From: AP-15 sp963785565
GTDB taxonomy: Bacteria > Pseudomonadota > Alphaproteobacteria > ATCC43930 > CGMCC-115725
Length of the DNA stretch: 64,000 bases
Assembly (NCBI GenBank): GCA_963785565.1
Contig: CAWAVV010000007.1
Coordinates: 1-64,000, forward strand
Direction of reading: 5' to 3'
The translations under genes and the position numbers were made by a program. Below are positions 1-9,537 of the stretch, in pieces (positions within the stretch are counted from its first letter, which is position 1; each line of letters begins with the position of its first letter). The notes under the pieces were generated by a model. The model ran no database searches. It was not told the DNA's origin and saw only the letters and a list, made by a program, of their open reading frames with translations.

Positions 1-177
1 ATCTCGCGTCGGCAGAATAACGCGACACCGTCAGGCGGCTTCCTCTAGCGCTCCCGGCCGACGAGCCAGCGCGGAGATTACAATTGCCTTAAATTCGCCG
101 CTATATTAGAGGAACATACTGGCAACACCGGGCGGCGCGGGGTAGCCCCCCTGTCGTGACAGTTTGAGGAAAATAGA

Positions 178-411
178 ATGGCTTCAGCTTCTAGCGCACC
201 AAATCGTGCCTTTGCGCTCGGGACATCCACCGGAACCTTCCCAACCGCGACCCATTGGTTGTCGTTCGTCAACACCAATGGCTCGCTGACGATCACAACG
301 CCCGGAGGCGATATGGTTGTGCTTAGCCTTACAACGGGCATGTATCCAATTCGGGCTAAGGCGGTCACTGCGGTTTCCAGCGTCACCAATATCGTTGGCT
401 GGTGGTCGTAA
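178..411 (+). CDS. Small phage spike-base-like protein
   Basis: A 77-residue protein with a purine-rich ribosome site (gaggaaaat) a few bases before the ATG. It has no signal peptide or membrane segment. The central stretch of alternating Thr/Gly/Val and the end TNIVGWWS, preceded by MYPIRAKAV, resemble the C-terminal beta-rich part of small tail-spike base proteins of gene-transfer-agent and phage type. No other phage gene lies nearby, so it is an orphan; the window begins only 177 bases upstream and nothing is recognised there. The function assignment is an inference from the motif; the reading frame itself looks genuine. Confidence 0.5.
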   Translation: MASASSAPNRAFALGTSTGTFPTATHWLSFVNTNGSLTITTPGGDMVVLSLTTGMYPIRAKAVTAVSSVTNIVGWWS

Positions 412-693
412 AAGGGGGGGCAGCGGGACATTCCGGGTACCGGGCGAGGTTGATCCCATCGAACGCGCTTGGCTACCGCCGCGCCCGCAAGCTCCTAAGA
501 GACGCTACTTTTTGGGAGCAGTGAAACAAGACCGGCAAGCGCGCGAGATTTAGCAAACCGCCGGTCATCCGACATACAGAAAACGGGTACAAACAGGCTA
601 CAACGGCGATAGATAACGTCAACATGAAAACCTGGGTCTCCAGGTGTTATGCGGTTTACAGTCCGTACCCAGTTGCCGGTAGAGGGCTAAAAC

Positions 694-1887
694 ATGGACG
701 CTTGGTTTCACTGCGAGAACCCTTATCCCTTCGTCCCCGATCATGTGCTTAGTGCCGCGGATTCGGTGCGCGCCAGCCTGCCCAACCGATACTGCGACCC
801 CAAGGTTGCGGCGCAGCTGTTCGAGGAGACGCTCGACGAATATCTCTTGTGCGACGAGCTCGGGCTCAACATCACTTCGAGCGAGCACCATGCCGGGATC
901 AACTGCCTCTATGGCGCGAGCCCGGTCATCCTTGGCATCGTCGCCCGCCAGACCCGCAACATCCGCCTTCTCAGCATGGGGACACTGGTCACGGTGCGTC
1001 AGGACCCGGTGCGGGTGGCCGAGGAATATGCGACCGCCGATGTGATCTCGCGCGGCCGGCTCGAAATCGGCTTTGTCAAATCGGGCGGCACCGAGATGGC
1101 CTCGGGCAACGCCAATCCGATCGGGGTGCGCGAGCGTTTCTGGGAGGCGATCGACCTGATCGGCAAGACCTTGACCTCGCATGACGGGCCGTTCAGCTGG
1201 GAGGGCAAGCACTTCACCCATCGCCACGTCAACATCTGGCCCGGCCCCTATCAACGGCCATATCCGCCGATGTGGGCGGCGACCTCGGACCCGGAGGACA
1301 CCGCCGAGCTCGGCCGGCGCGGCATGGTCAATATCATGGTCATGCGCGGGGTCGACGTGACCAAGCGGGCCTGGGCTTCCTATCGCCAGGCGCGGGCCGA
1401 GGCCGGCCTGTCCAAGCCCGCGACCGACCGTTTCGGCTATTCCGCCTTTGTCTATGTCGGCGACACCGACGAGGAGGGCGTGCGCGTCGGCTCGAAGCTT
1501 CTATGGTTCGTCAACACCAGCACGAAATCTGCGCCGCAATACGCGAAGTTCCTGCCGGGCCAGACGCCCTCCGAATTCGCCCCGCAGCTCTACCGCAGCT
1601 CCGCTGCGGCGACCGGGATCGGCCGCCCCGGGCGCGACTCGGCGTTGAACCGGCCGGGGGTGACCGCCGAAATGGCAATGGCCGGCGGCCGCATGTATGC
1701 CGGCAACCCGGACACGGTCTACAACCAGATCATGGAATTCTATGACAAAGTCGGCGGCTTCGGCCATCTGATCATGGTCGGCAAGACCGGCTTCATCACC
1801 CATGATGAGGCGGTCAAGAACATCACTCTGTTCTCCAAGGAAGTCCTCCCCCGCCTGCGCGAGATCAAGCCGATCGTTGTGGAGTAA
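694..1887 (+). CDS. LLM-class flavin-dependent oxidoreductase (luciferase-like)
   Basis: A 397-residue protein of the bacterial luciferase-like monooxygenase family, TIM-barrel enzymes using reduced flavin, usually FMNH2 supplied by a reductase. Family features visible include the N-terminal strand with SEHHAG, the segment IRLLSMGTLVTVRQDPVRVAEEYATAD typed here only in part (LLSMGTLVTV, then RVAEEYATAD), and GRLEIGFVKSG. The length fits long family members. The substrate cannot be read from sequence. It is followed at once by a convergent HpcH/HpaI aldolase and then a quinone/enone reductase, which suggests a catabolic neighbourhood, but the genes are not one operon. Confidence 0.85.
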   Translation: MDAWFHCENPYPFVPDHVLSAADSVRASLPNRYCDPKVAAQLFEETLDEYLLCDELGLNITSSEHHAGINCLYGASPVILGIVARQTRNIRLLSMGTLVTVRQDPVRVAEEYATADVISRGRLEIGFVKSGGTEMASGNANPIGVRERFWEAIDLIGKTLTSHDGPFSWEGKHFTHRHVNIWPGPYQRPYPPMWAATSDPEDTAELGRRGMVNIMVMRGVDVTKRAWASYRQARAEAGLSKPATDRFGYSAFVYVGDTDEEGVRVGSKLLWFVNTSTKSAPQYAKFLPGQTPSEFAPQLYRSSAAATGIGRPGRDSALNRPGVTAEMAMAGGRMYAGNPDTVYNQIMEFYDKVGGFGHLIMVGKTGFITHDEAVKNITLFSKEVLPRLREIKPIVVE

Positions 1888-1888
1888 G

Positions 1889-2693
1889 TCAGAGGCAGGC
1901 GCGCAGTGCCCCAGCGCGCGCCGTGGCGGCGCTCATCATAAAGCCGAGATCGGCGCCGCCGATCACCAGCCGCACCCCCATCGCGATATAGCGGCGCAGC
2001 AAGGCATCGTCGTAGATGCCGCCAATGCCGGCGAACTTTCCGTGCGCGCGGCAGGCGTCGACCACACTGCGATAGGCGGCGACGATCCGCTCGTCCTCGA
2101 ATTGGCCCGAAATGCCGAGCTCGATCGACAAATCGCTGGTCCCGATCAGCAACGAATCGATGCCGGGCACCGCGGCGATGGCTGCGGCATTCTCGATTGC
2201 TTTCGGCGTTTCGAGCATGACCACAACGAGGGTCGCGGCGTCGATCGCGGCAGTGGCGGCGGCGGTGCTGACCGAGGCATAGCCGAAATGCGGCAGCCCG
2301 CCGGCAATCGAGCGGTGGCCGCGCGGCGGATAGCGCAGATGGTCGGCGATCTCGTGCGCCTCCTCGGCGGTGTCGACATGCGGCATGACGATGCCGAGCC
2401 CGCCGCCGTCGAGAATGCGGGTGGCGAGCCAATGCTGCCCTGCGGGGACCCGCGCGATCGCGAGCGATCCCGGCCCCCAGCGCGGCGACCGAGATCTGCA
2501 CCGCGGTATCGAGATCCATCGAATTGTGTTCGAGGTCGAGGAACAGCCAGTCATAGCCGCAGGCCTTCATGATCGCGGCGATGTCGACCGTGCGGCTCTG
2601 ACGAAGGCCGACGCCAAGCGCCAACTCACCGGCTTCGAGCCGCGCGCGTGCAGGATTGCGAAGGATTGGTTCCACGGGGCGTCTCCTCAGCAT
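1889..2693 (-). pseudogene. HpcH/HpaI-family aldolase, frameshifted
   Basis: HpcH/HpaI (citrate-lyase beta-like) aldolases cleave 4-hydroxy-2-oxo acids to pyruvate and an aldehyde with a divalent metal. The N-terminal part, from the ATG at 2693, carries IMKACGYDWLFLDLEHNSMD. The rest, in another frame, carries ARVPAGQHW, GIVMPHVDTAEEA, VVVMLETPKAIEN, LLIGTSDLSIELG and a C-terminal GGADLGFMMSA. The join lies near 2465-2480, inside a GATCGC-rich stretch; removal of one base would restore a protein of about 267 residues. All key segments (metal-binding Glu and Asp, catalytic Arg) survive, so either the frameshift is recent or it is a sequence error. Converges with the flavin oxidoreductase gene. 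Confidence 0.8.
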
Positions 2694-2812
2694 TCTCTCG
2701 GTGCCGGACGATCCTACGCGGCGGGGCGACGGCCGTCACCCTGGCAAAGCCGCTTCGCTTCGGCTCGGCGATCGGTTAATCCTGCGGCCATCCAGTCAAG
2801 GAGGCGCCGCGC

Positions 2813-3835
2813 ATGGAAAACCAGAACCGTCAGGTGCTGCTTAAGCGCCGTCCGACCGGCATGCCGACGACCGCCGATTTTGCGATCGCCGACAGCCCGA
2901 TGCCGGACCCCGCCGAGGGCGAGGTGCTGGTGCGCGGGATCTATCTGTCGCTCGACCCCTATATGCGCGGCCGGATCAGCGCGGCGCGCTCCTACGCCAA
3001 GCCGGTTGAAATCGGTGCGGTTATGGAGGGCCGGGTCGTCGGCCAAGTCGCGCGTTCGCGCGATCCGGCCTTTCACGAGGGCGATTACGTTGTCGGCGGC
3101 TCTGGCTGGCAGCTTTACAGCGCCGTCCCCGGCAAGGGCTTGTTAAAGCTCGATCCGGCCGAGGCGCCGCTGTCGACCGCACTCGGCGTGCTCGGCATGC
3201 CGGGGCTGACCGCCTATGTCGGGCTGAGCGAGATCGGCCGGCCGCAAAAGGGCGAGACCGTCGTCGTCTCGGCCGCCTCCGGTGCCGTCGGCGCGGTCGC
3301 GGGCCAGCTCGCCAAACAGGCCGGCGCCCGTGTCGTCGGCATCGCCGGCGGGGCCGACAAATGCAGCTGTGTCGAGGCCGAGCTTGGCTTTGACGCCGCG
3401 ATCGATCATCGCACCGCCGATCTCGGCGCCGCGCTCGACCGCGCCTGCCCGAACGGCATCGACGTCTATTTCGAGAATGTCGGCGGGGCGGTGCAGCAGG
3501 CGGTGTTTCCGAGGCTCAACGATTTTGCCCGCATGATCATGTGCGGCATGGTCGCCGAATATAACGATGTCGCGCCGCGGCCCGGCCCCAGCCTGATGAC
3601 GGCGGTGCGCAAGCGACTCAAGATTCAGGGATTTATCGTCAGCGACCAATGGCAGCGCTGGGGCGAATACCGGGCGATGGCCGCTCCCTTGGTCAAGAGC
3701 GGCGCGTTGAAATATCGAGAGGACATCGTCGATGGTCTCGATCGCGCGCCCGAAGCTTTTATCGGGCTGTTGCAGGGCCGCAATTTCGGCAAGTTGCTGA
3801 TCCGGCTCGGCGCCGATCCGACCCGAAGCGGCTGA
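2813..3835 (+). CDS. NADP-dependent medium-chain oxidoreductase (zinc-free, enone reductase type)
   Basis: A 340-residue member of the zinc-independent MDR family related to leukotriene B4 12-hydroxydehydrogenase, prostaglandin reductase and curcumin reductase CurA, which reduce alpha,beta-unsaturated ketones with NADPH. Visible: the N-terminal catalytic fold with YLSLDPYMRGR, the cofactor segment SAASGAVGAVAGQLAK, and FENVGGAVQQAVFPRLN typical of this subfamily. No zinc-binding Cys/His set is present. An aaggagg ribosome site precedes the ATG. Divergent from the aldolase remnant. The substrate is unknown. Confidence 0.88.
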   Translation: MENQNRQVLLKRRPTGMPTTADFAIADSPMPDPAEGEVLVRGIYLSLDPYMRGRISAARSYAKPVEIGAVMEGRVVGQVARSRDPAFHEGDYVVGGSGWQLYSAVPGKGLLKLDPAEAPLSTALGVLGMPGLTAYVGLSEIGRPQKGETVVVSAASGAVGAVAGQLAKQAGARVVGIAGGADKCSCVEAELGFDAAIDHRTADLGAALDRACPNGIDVYFENVGGAVQQAVFPRLNDFARMIMCGMVAEYNDVAPRPGPSLMTAVRKRLKIQGFIVSDQWQRWGEYRAMAAPLVKSGALKYREDIVDGLDRAPEAFIGLLQGRNFGKLLIRLGADPTRSG

Positions 3836-3916
3836 GCGCCGGGTTATATTTTTGCGCCGCGAGCCGAAACCCGTTGGGCTTTCGGCGGATAGTCTTCGTC
3901 ATTCGATTGCTGGACG

Positions 3917-4456
3917 TTACGGTCTGACCGTGTTGCGACTGCCTTCCTCCGGGTGAGACGGGCGGCCGTGGATGTGAACGTGATGCCCATCCGCTTGTTC
4001 GAGGATGCGGGTGGCGGTGAGCTCGCGGTCGGGATCCTCGCAGCGAACCCACAAGAGCGCCGCGCCGGCCTCGAGCGCCGCCTTGAAATCCTCGCTGTGG
4101 CGCGGCGCAGTATAATCGTCGAACAGCTCCTTCAAGGCGGCGCCGCCCAGACCTGCGCCTATCAACGCCGCGACGACGGCGGCGATCGGCCCGCCCGACA
4201 GCACGACAATCCCGGCCACCGTCAGCGGTCCGATGTACTTGATCTCGTCGCTGAGGCCGGCGGGCACGATCGATCGTTCAGGGCCACCCGGCTCGCCCGC
4301 GGCAGCGAGCGAATCGTGCGAGGCCAGCACCGACAAATCGCTCGGCGCAAACCCGGCCGCCAACAGGTTCGACACCGCGCGATGGAAATGAGCGCGATCG
4401 GGAAAAGAGGCGACCGCCTCACGAATGATCGGGAAAGATTCCGCGGCTCCGGTCAT
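3917..4456 (-). CDS. Hypothetical protein with a central hydrophobic glycine-rich segment
   Basis: A 179-residue protein. The N-terminal part (FHRAVSNLLAAGFAPSDLSVL) resembles the alpha/beta domain of general-stress-protein-17M-like and related glycine-zipper proteins, in which a small domain precedes a hydrophobic hairpin. Residues about 75-110 are Gly/Ala/Val-rich (IVVLSGGPIAAVVAALIGAG) and could insert in a membrane. The C-terminal third holds ALLWVRCEDPDRE and a His-rich HVHIHGRP. It is divergent from mutS with 98 bases between the starts. The function is not known; the similarity is weak. Confidence 0.6.
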   Translation of the reverse strand: MTGAAESFPIIREAVASFPDRAHFHRAVSNLLAAGFAPSDLSVLASHDSLAAAGEPGGPERSIVPAGLSDEIKYIGPLTVAGIVVLSGGPIAAVVAALIGAGLGGAALKELFDDYTAPRHSEDFKAALEAGAALLWVRCEDPDRELTATRILEQADGHHVHIHGRPSHPEEGSRNTVRP

Positions 4457-4554
4457 GCCGATCCTCTGTTTCGTGCTGGCATGCGGCGCATGCTACCGTC
4501 AAACGCCTACTCCTGTCCGCCATCCTCGCAGCTATCGCCGATGCCCGCTCGCCG

Positions 4555-7226
4555 ATGAACGAACATTCCCACCCCGATGCCGGCGCCCCCGCGACCGCGG
4601 CATCGCCGGTCATGGTTCAGTATCACGAGATCAAGAGGGCCAATCCGGGCTGCCTGTTGTTTTTCCGGATGGGCGACTTTTTCGAATTGTTCTTTGACGA
4701 TGCGGTCGCCGCGGCCCAGGCGCTCGACATCGCGCTGACCAAGCGCGGCCGGCATCAGGGCGCCGACATCCCGATGTGCGGTGTCCCGGTCCACACTGCC
4801 GAAACCTATCTCGCCCGCTTGATCCGCGCCGGGTTCAAGGTCGCGATCTGCGAGCAGATCGAGGACCCGGCGGAGGCCCGAAAACGCGGCGCCAAGGGGC
4901 CGGTGCGCCGCGCGGTGGTCCGCGTCGTGACCGCCGGCACCTTGACCGAGGAAGGGCTGCTCGACGCGCGGCGGCACAATTACCTGGCCGGCCTCGCGGA
5001 AGCCGGGGGCGAGATCGGCCTCGCCTGGCTCGATTTGTCGACCGGCGCCTTTGCCTTGGCGCCGACCAGCGAGCCGGCGCTGCCGGGAGACCTCGCCCGC
5101 CTCTCGCCCGGCGAGATCCTGCTGCCTGAGCGGATGCTGACCCGTCCCGCGCTGTACGAGCTATTGGCCGAGTGGAAGCCGGTATTGACCCCGCTGCCCG
5201 ATCCGCGCTTCGAGAGCGATATGGCGCGGCGCCGGCTCGAGGCCTTCTACGGGGTCGCGGCACTCGACGGGTTCGGCAATTTTGGCCGGGCCGAGATCGC
5301 CGCCGCCGGCGCGCTGGTGGATTACATCGGCCTGACCCAGCAAGGACGGGCGCCGCATCTCGAACCGCCGCGCGGAGTGGCGCCGGGTTCGGTCATGCAG
5401 ATCGACGCGGCAACCCGGCGCAATCTCGAGCTGGTCACGAACTCGGCAGGCGAGCGCCGCGGCAGCCTGCTGGCGACCATCGACCGCACCGTGACGGCGG
5501 CGGGCGCGCGGCTGCTGGCCGACTATCTGGCCGCGCCATTGACCGCACCGGCGGCGATCGCGGCACGCCTCGATGCGGTCGAGTACTTTGTTGATGCTCC
5601 CGAGACCCGCGCGGCGGTGCGCGCAATGCTGCGGCGCTGCCCGGATATCGAGCGCGCTTTGACGCGGCTGAGCCTCGGCCGCGGCGGCCCGCGCGATCTG
5701 TCGGCATTGCGCCAGTCGTTGGGCGAGACCGCGGCATTGCGCGAGAGGCTCGCCGAGCCGGGTCTCGTACCGTTGCCGGAGCGGCTGGCCGAGGCGCAGT
5801 CTTGGGACTCGGCGAGCACGGCGTTTTGGTCGAACGGCTCGGCCGGGCGCTCGCCGATGAATTGCCATTGTTCGCCCGCGACGGCGGCTTTATCGCCGGC
5901 GGCTATTCGGACGAGCTCGACGAATGGCGCCGGCTGCGCGACGAGAGTCGGCGCACCATCGCCGCCCTGCAGGCGCGCTATGCCGCCGAGACCACGGTCG
6001 CGGCACTGAAGATCCGCCACAACAACGTGATCGGATATTACATCGAGGTGTCGGCCAACCATGCCGGCAAGCTCGGGCCGGAATTCGTCCATCGCCAGAC
6101 GATGGCCGGGGCGCAACGCTACACCACGGCGGAATTGGCCGAGCTGGAGACCAAGATCGCCAGCGCCGCCGAACGGGCGTTGGCCCTGGAACTGCGTCTT
6201 TACGAGGATCTGGTCGGCGAGGTGATGGCGAGGCGCGCCGAGATCGCCGCGGCCGCGGCGGCATTGGCGGCCCTCGACCTCGCGGCGGCATTGGCCGAGC
6301 GCGCGGCCGAGGGTGACTGGGTGCGGCCGGCGGTCGAGGAGGGAAGCGCCTTCGAGATATCAGGCGGCCGTCACCCGATGGTCGAGTCAGGGCTGGCGGC
6401 GGCAGGCAATGGCGGCAGTTTTGTCGCCAATGACTGCGTCCTGGCGGATGCCCGGATCTGGCTCGTCACCGGTCCAAATATGGCGGGGAAGAGCACCTTT
6501 TTGCGCCAGAACGCGCTGATCGCGATCCTGGCGCAGATGGGGTCCTACGTTCCAGCGCGCGCGGCCCGCATCGGCGTCGTCGACCGCCTGTTCAGCCGCG
6601 TCGGCGCCGCCGACGATCTGGCGCGCGGGCGTTCGACCTTTATGGTCGAAATGGTCGAGACCGCGGCGATCCTGAACCAGGCGGGGCCGAACGCCTTTGT
6701 CATCCTCGACGAGATCGGTCGCGGCACCGCAACCTATGACGGCCTGTCGATCGCCTGGGCGGCGCTCGAGCATCTGCACGAGGTCAACCGCTGCCGCACC
6801 CTGTTCGCGACCCATTACCACGAGCTGACCGCATTGGCGGCAAAACTGCCAGCACTCGTCTGCCATACGATGCGGGTCAAGGAGTGGAAGGGCGACGTGG
6901 TCTTTCTACACGAGGTCGGGCCGGGCACCGCCGACCGCAGCTACGGCATCCATGTCGCCAAGCTCGCCGGACTGCCGAAACGGGTCACGGCGCGCGCCGA
7001 AGAGGTGCTGGAAGTGCTGGAAAAAGGCGAACAAGGCGGCGCCCTCGCCCGTCTCGCCGACGATCTCCCGCTGTTCAGCGCCGCCCGCCGCCGCGCCGAA
7101 CCCGCGCCGCGGGAAGCGCCGGCCGAAGCCCTGCTGCGGGAAACCCGCCCCGACGAACTGACCCCCCGCGAAGCCCTCGATCTGATCTACCGACTGAAAT
7201 TGCTGGTGGCGGATAAGGAGATCTAA
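4555..7226 (+). pseudogene. mutS: DNA mismatch repair protein MutS, interrupted by one frameshift
   Basis: MutS recognises mismatches and with MutL starts repair. Domain I (MVQYHEIKRANPG, LLFFRMGDFFELFFDDA with the mismatch-probing Phe-x-Glu), the connector and the lever read in one frame from the ATG at 4555 to about 5795. The clamp and ATPase read in another frame from about 5802 to 7226, with Walker A GPNMAGKSTFLRQ, Walker B FVILDEIGRGTATYDG and the C-terminal tail DELTPREALDLIYRLK. The join sits at gaggcgcagtcttgggactc; adding one base restores a protein of about 890 residues. Everything else is intact, so a sequence error or a very recent mutation are both possible. A true loss would give a mutator. 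Confidence 0.93.
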
Positions 7227-7514
7227 TCAAGCGGCAGATCCCAAAACGCCGCCGCTGCCGTCGGGCGCGACGCAGCCGCCTTCGGGAGAACTATTTGACT
7301 GGATGGTGAGGACGCGTGGCAGGTTACCGATGCCAGAACCACCGACAACGTCCGATCCCGCGAAGACGAGGTGGGCCATTGAGGAAAATGCCGGGATGAC
7401 AGCCAGCGCTCCCGCAACGCCGGCAACTACCAAAGCCGCTTTCGCGGCCACGACTCTGGGGATGGCCGCAAAACGGACGAGGCTGGAGGAGCTCGATTCG
7501 TCGAGTAAACTCAC
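7227..7514 (-). CDS. Small hydrophobic protein coupled to the anchor protein (copy 1)
   Basis: A 95-residue protein starting at GTG; the start overlaps the stop of the upstream secreted-protein gene (GTGA), implying translational coupling. It has a Ser-rich N terminus, then a long hydrophobic stretch (AAKAALVVAGVAGALAVIPA) and a Ser/Gly-rich tail. A paralogue with the same coupling lies at 9538-9897, similar up to about residue 65, which argues that the frame is real and that the conserved part is the membrane segment. Its stop abuts the mutS stop tail to tail. No known family is recognised. Confidence 0.55.
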   Translation of the reverse strand: MSLLDESSSSSLVRFAAIPRVVAAKAALVVAGVAGALAVIPAFSSMAHLVFAGSDVVGGSGIGNLPRVLTIQSNSSPEGGCVAPDGSGGVLGSAA

Positions 7515-8113
7515 GCTGCCGCGTGCGGGATAACGGTTCCAGGTGAACGATGCTTTTGGCTACGCTCCCAGAGCTTGAAGCCGAGCAATAGGCCACCAAT
7601 GGCCAAGGCCACCGGAAGTCCATGGCCGATCGGGGGAGTTGGTACGGCGTTGACGACGCCCGTGTTGAAATTGGTGTTGCCGGGGGCGCAGGTGGGCTGG
7701 TTCATTTCCCCGCAAGGACCGCCTACATCTGCAACGAAAACGTTACCCAAATTATTCGGGGCGGTCAGGTCAGCAATTGTCGCATTGGCTACGGTGAACA
7801 GGATCGGGGTGCTGAATGTATCAGACAACCCACCTTTGCACGTGGTGCATTCGATTCCGAAACCGAAACTCCCGTGCCGTCCCCGTTGAAAGAACCAGTT
7901 TCTGCGGCCAAGGTTTGAGGAAGGTTATTCTGGGTAACGGTAATGTCACCAACTACGACGCCCGTCGCATTGAATTTAAAGGCTTGATCATCTCCCGCCC
8001 CCGTCTTCGCGAACGTAAACGGGCTGTTCAGGGCTACGTCGACATCGACGCTCGTCCCATCCTGCGTCAGTGACACAGTGCCAAAGGTTGTTCCCGGGAG
8101 ACCACACCCGCCG
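7340..8113. repeat. Segmental duplication, copy 1
   Basis: This stretch matches 9730-10381 closely, for example ccacgactntggggatggcc and gggctgttcagggctacgtc in both. It covers the 3' half of the small hydrophobic gene and most of the anchor-protein gene. Copy 1 contains about 110 bases near 7855-7965 that copy 2 lacks. Homology ends at the shared gaccacacccgccg. Confidence 0.85.
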
Positions 8114-8250
8114 GTGCATTCGTCGCTGGTGAAATCAAAGACCGTGGGCGGAGGAGCTGGCGTTGCCAGAGCAGGCGCCACCGCCAATAGGTTGGCGGCG
8201 ATCAGCGCCGCAGCGTCCGCGAGGATCGGAAGGGATTTGAATTTGAACAT
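7511..8250 (-). pseudogene. Secreted protein with C-terminal membrane anchor (copy 1), frameshifted
   Basis: The frame opens at 8265, but the ATG at 8250 gives a good signal peptide (MFKFKSLPILADAAALIAAN, cleavage after ALA). A beta-rich exported domain follows (VFDFTSDECTGGCGLPGTTF, FNATGVVVGDITVTQNN). Near 7875 the frame shifts: the family sequence GSFGFGIECTTC continues in a different frame to LSDTFSTPILFTVANATIAD. The protein ends PIGHGLPVALAIGGLL-FKLWERSQKH, a hydrophobic helix plus basic tail like the sorting signals of PEP-CTERM-type proteins, but without a PEP motif. Paired Cys residues suggest disulphides. The second copy at 9894-10381 is uninterrupted at the same place. Confidence 0.65.
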
Positions 8251-8696
8251 CCGGCACGCCCCCAACTTTCAGGCAGACTCCATCGTCGAAAATCAGGCAA
8301 CTTTCGGGCCAACGCAGAGCCGCGTTTAATCATGGTAGTTAACGAAGCCGCTGGCTGATCGAAAAACCCACGAAGTGTAAGGGATTCCGACATCGATCGC
8401 CGCAACCGGTATCGAGGGCAATATATAGCACCAATGGGTTAGGTTACGACCCGGGTCTGGCGAGGCGTCGGGTTTCCTTACAGTTCGTTGACTGCTCCGA
8501 GGGAGCGCCACGTCGATCCGGCTGGGCGCGGCGCGAGAACGCCTCCTCGCGGTCCCTTGCGAATGCACGAAACTTAGCCCCGAATAAAGGCTTAGTCGCT
8601 GGCGTCGTCCGAAAACGCCACGCGGGGCGGCGTCAAACCCAGCCCAGCCCGCGCGTCGGAATTTTTTACACAGGGACAGGCCGTGTTTCCGCAGCG
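8251..8696. other. Non-coding stretch upstream of anchor protein copy 1
   Basis: About 445 bases with no convincing gene on either strand. It presumably carries the promoter of the leftward anchor-protein gene; no clear -35/-10 pair was identified. Its right edge runs into the diverged mutS-tail remnant. Confidence 0.4.
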
Positions 8697-8795
8697 GTGG
8701 GCGAAGTCCTCCTGCGCGAAACCCGCCCCGACGAACTCAGCCCTCGCCAAGCCCTCGACCTGCTCTACCGGCTCAAGGCGCTGGTCGCGAGATAA
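8697..8795 (+). pseudogene. Diverged duplicate of the mutS 3' end
   Basis: Read in frame from 8697, the translation VGEVLLRETRPDELSPRQ... ends LYRLKALVAR and a TAA, matching the C terminus of MutS (LLRETRPDELTPREALDL, then YRLKLLVA). Over 87 aligned bases (7125-7211 versus 8703-8789) about 72 are identical by eye. No start codon or upstream MutS sequence accompanies it, so it is a remnant about 1.5 kb downstream of the real mutS end. Either the intervening anchor-gene segment entered next to mutS with part of a foreign mutS, or an old duplication has drifted. Confidence 0.75.
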
Positions 8796-8808
8796 GTCTC
8801 GCGCGGGC

Positions 8809-9201
8809 TCACCCGAGCAGTCGAAACAATGCGCCTACGCCGCCAAGGATTGCGAGAGTCTGCAATCCAACCGCACCGAACATCCATTTCAGAATCTCGC
8901 CTTTGGCTTCGGCGACCTCAACCTTTGTAGCCATTGCGGTGCGGACTTCGCCGAGGCGTAAATCAAGTTCACCGTGGATCTCGCCCAAGCGCAAATCGAG
9001 TTCGCCGTGGATCTCGCCCAAGCGCAAATCGAGCGCGGCGCGTATCTCGCCAAGGCGCAGGTCGAGGTACTCGCGGGTGACGACGACCTCGCCGATCGTG
9101 TCCGAAAGCGCCCTCGCGACATCCTGCGCCTGCCTCTGCGGCAGGCCCGCCGCCTCCAGCCGCTGGGCAAGCTTCAACGTATCGAATGCCACGGCGCTCA
9201 T
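8809..9201 (-). CDS. DUF1640-like coiled-coil protein with C-terminal membrane helix
   Basis: A 130-residue protein; the frame is open to 9378 but the ATG at 9201 begins the conserved part (FDTLKLAQRLEAAGLPQRQA). This is the pattern of DUF1640/CCDC90-type proteins: an N-terminal amphipathic head, a central coiled coil and a C-terminal transmembrane helix (WMFGAVGLQTLAILGGVGAL). The coil is made of near-identical 11-residue units LDLRLGEIHGE encoded by 33-base tandem repeats. The mitochondrial relatives are calcium uniporter regulators; bacterial function is unknown. It lies between the two copies of the anchor/hydrophobic gene pair. Confidence 0.75.
   Translation of the reverse strand: MSAVAFDTLKLAQRLEAAGLPQRQAQDVARALSDTIGEVVVTREYLDLRLGEIRAALDLRLGEIHGELDLRLGEIHGELDLRLGEVRTAMATKVEVAEAKGEILKWMFGAVGLQTLAILGGVGALFRLLG
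8959..9057. repeat. 33-base tandem repeat inside the coiled-coil gene
   Basis: Three consecutive 33-base units (8959-8991, 8992-9024, 9025-9057), plus a partial one, share ctcgcccaagcgcaaatcgag-like sequence. Each encodes 11 residues (LDLRLGEIHGE and variants). Units 1 and 2 are nearly identical, so copy number may change by slippage. Confidence 0.85.
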
Positions 9202-9537
9202 GCCGCCCAAAACGCGCGGAACACGGCATGATGTCAACTGCGGCGAAATCGGCTTAGGTGGTGATTTCCGAAGTTGGAGCTGAGGATCTCCAAATAAGAC
9301 TGGCGATCTCGAAGCTACTCCCGGTGCTGGCGCTGTGGATCGCGGACCATTGATGGCGCTTCCGCCTACCCTGGACACCGTTCCTCCGAGCCATGAAGGC
9401 GCGAGGTCATGTTGTCATCGAACGGCGAACAGCGAATGATAGACTTGGCGAGGTTTGTTCGTCCGCGAGTTTGGGTCTGATGCGCCTTCGCCGCTTCCCT
9501 GAAATTTCGGTTTGCTCTTGCACGCTAAAGTCAATCA
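9202..9537. other. Non-coding stretch between the coiled-coil gene and copy 2
   Basis: About 336 bases. The coiled-coil frame stays open leftward through part of it, but without a good start. No RNA gene, terminator or other coding sequence was recognised. Confidence 0.4.

Noticed and set aside
184..459. Leftward open frames over the first gene
   Set aside because: No ribosome site or family features; the rightward 77-residue frame is better supported.
8959..9057. Regular repeats that might suggest a CRISPR array
   Set aside because: The repeats are directly adjacent with no spacers and lie in frame in a coiled-coil gene; no cas genes are near.
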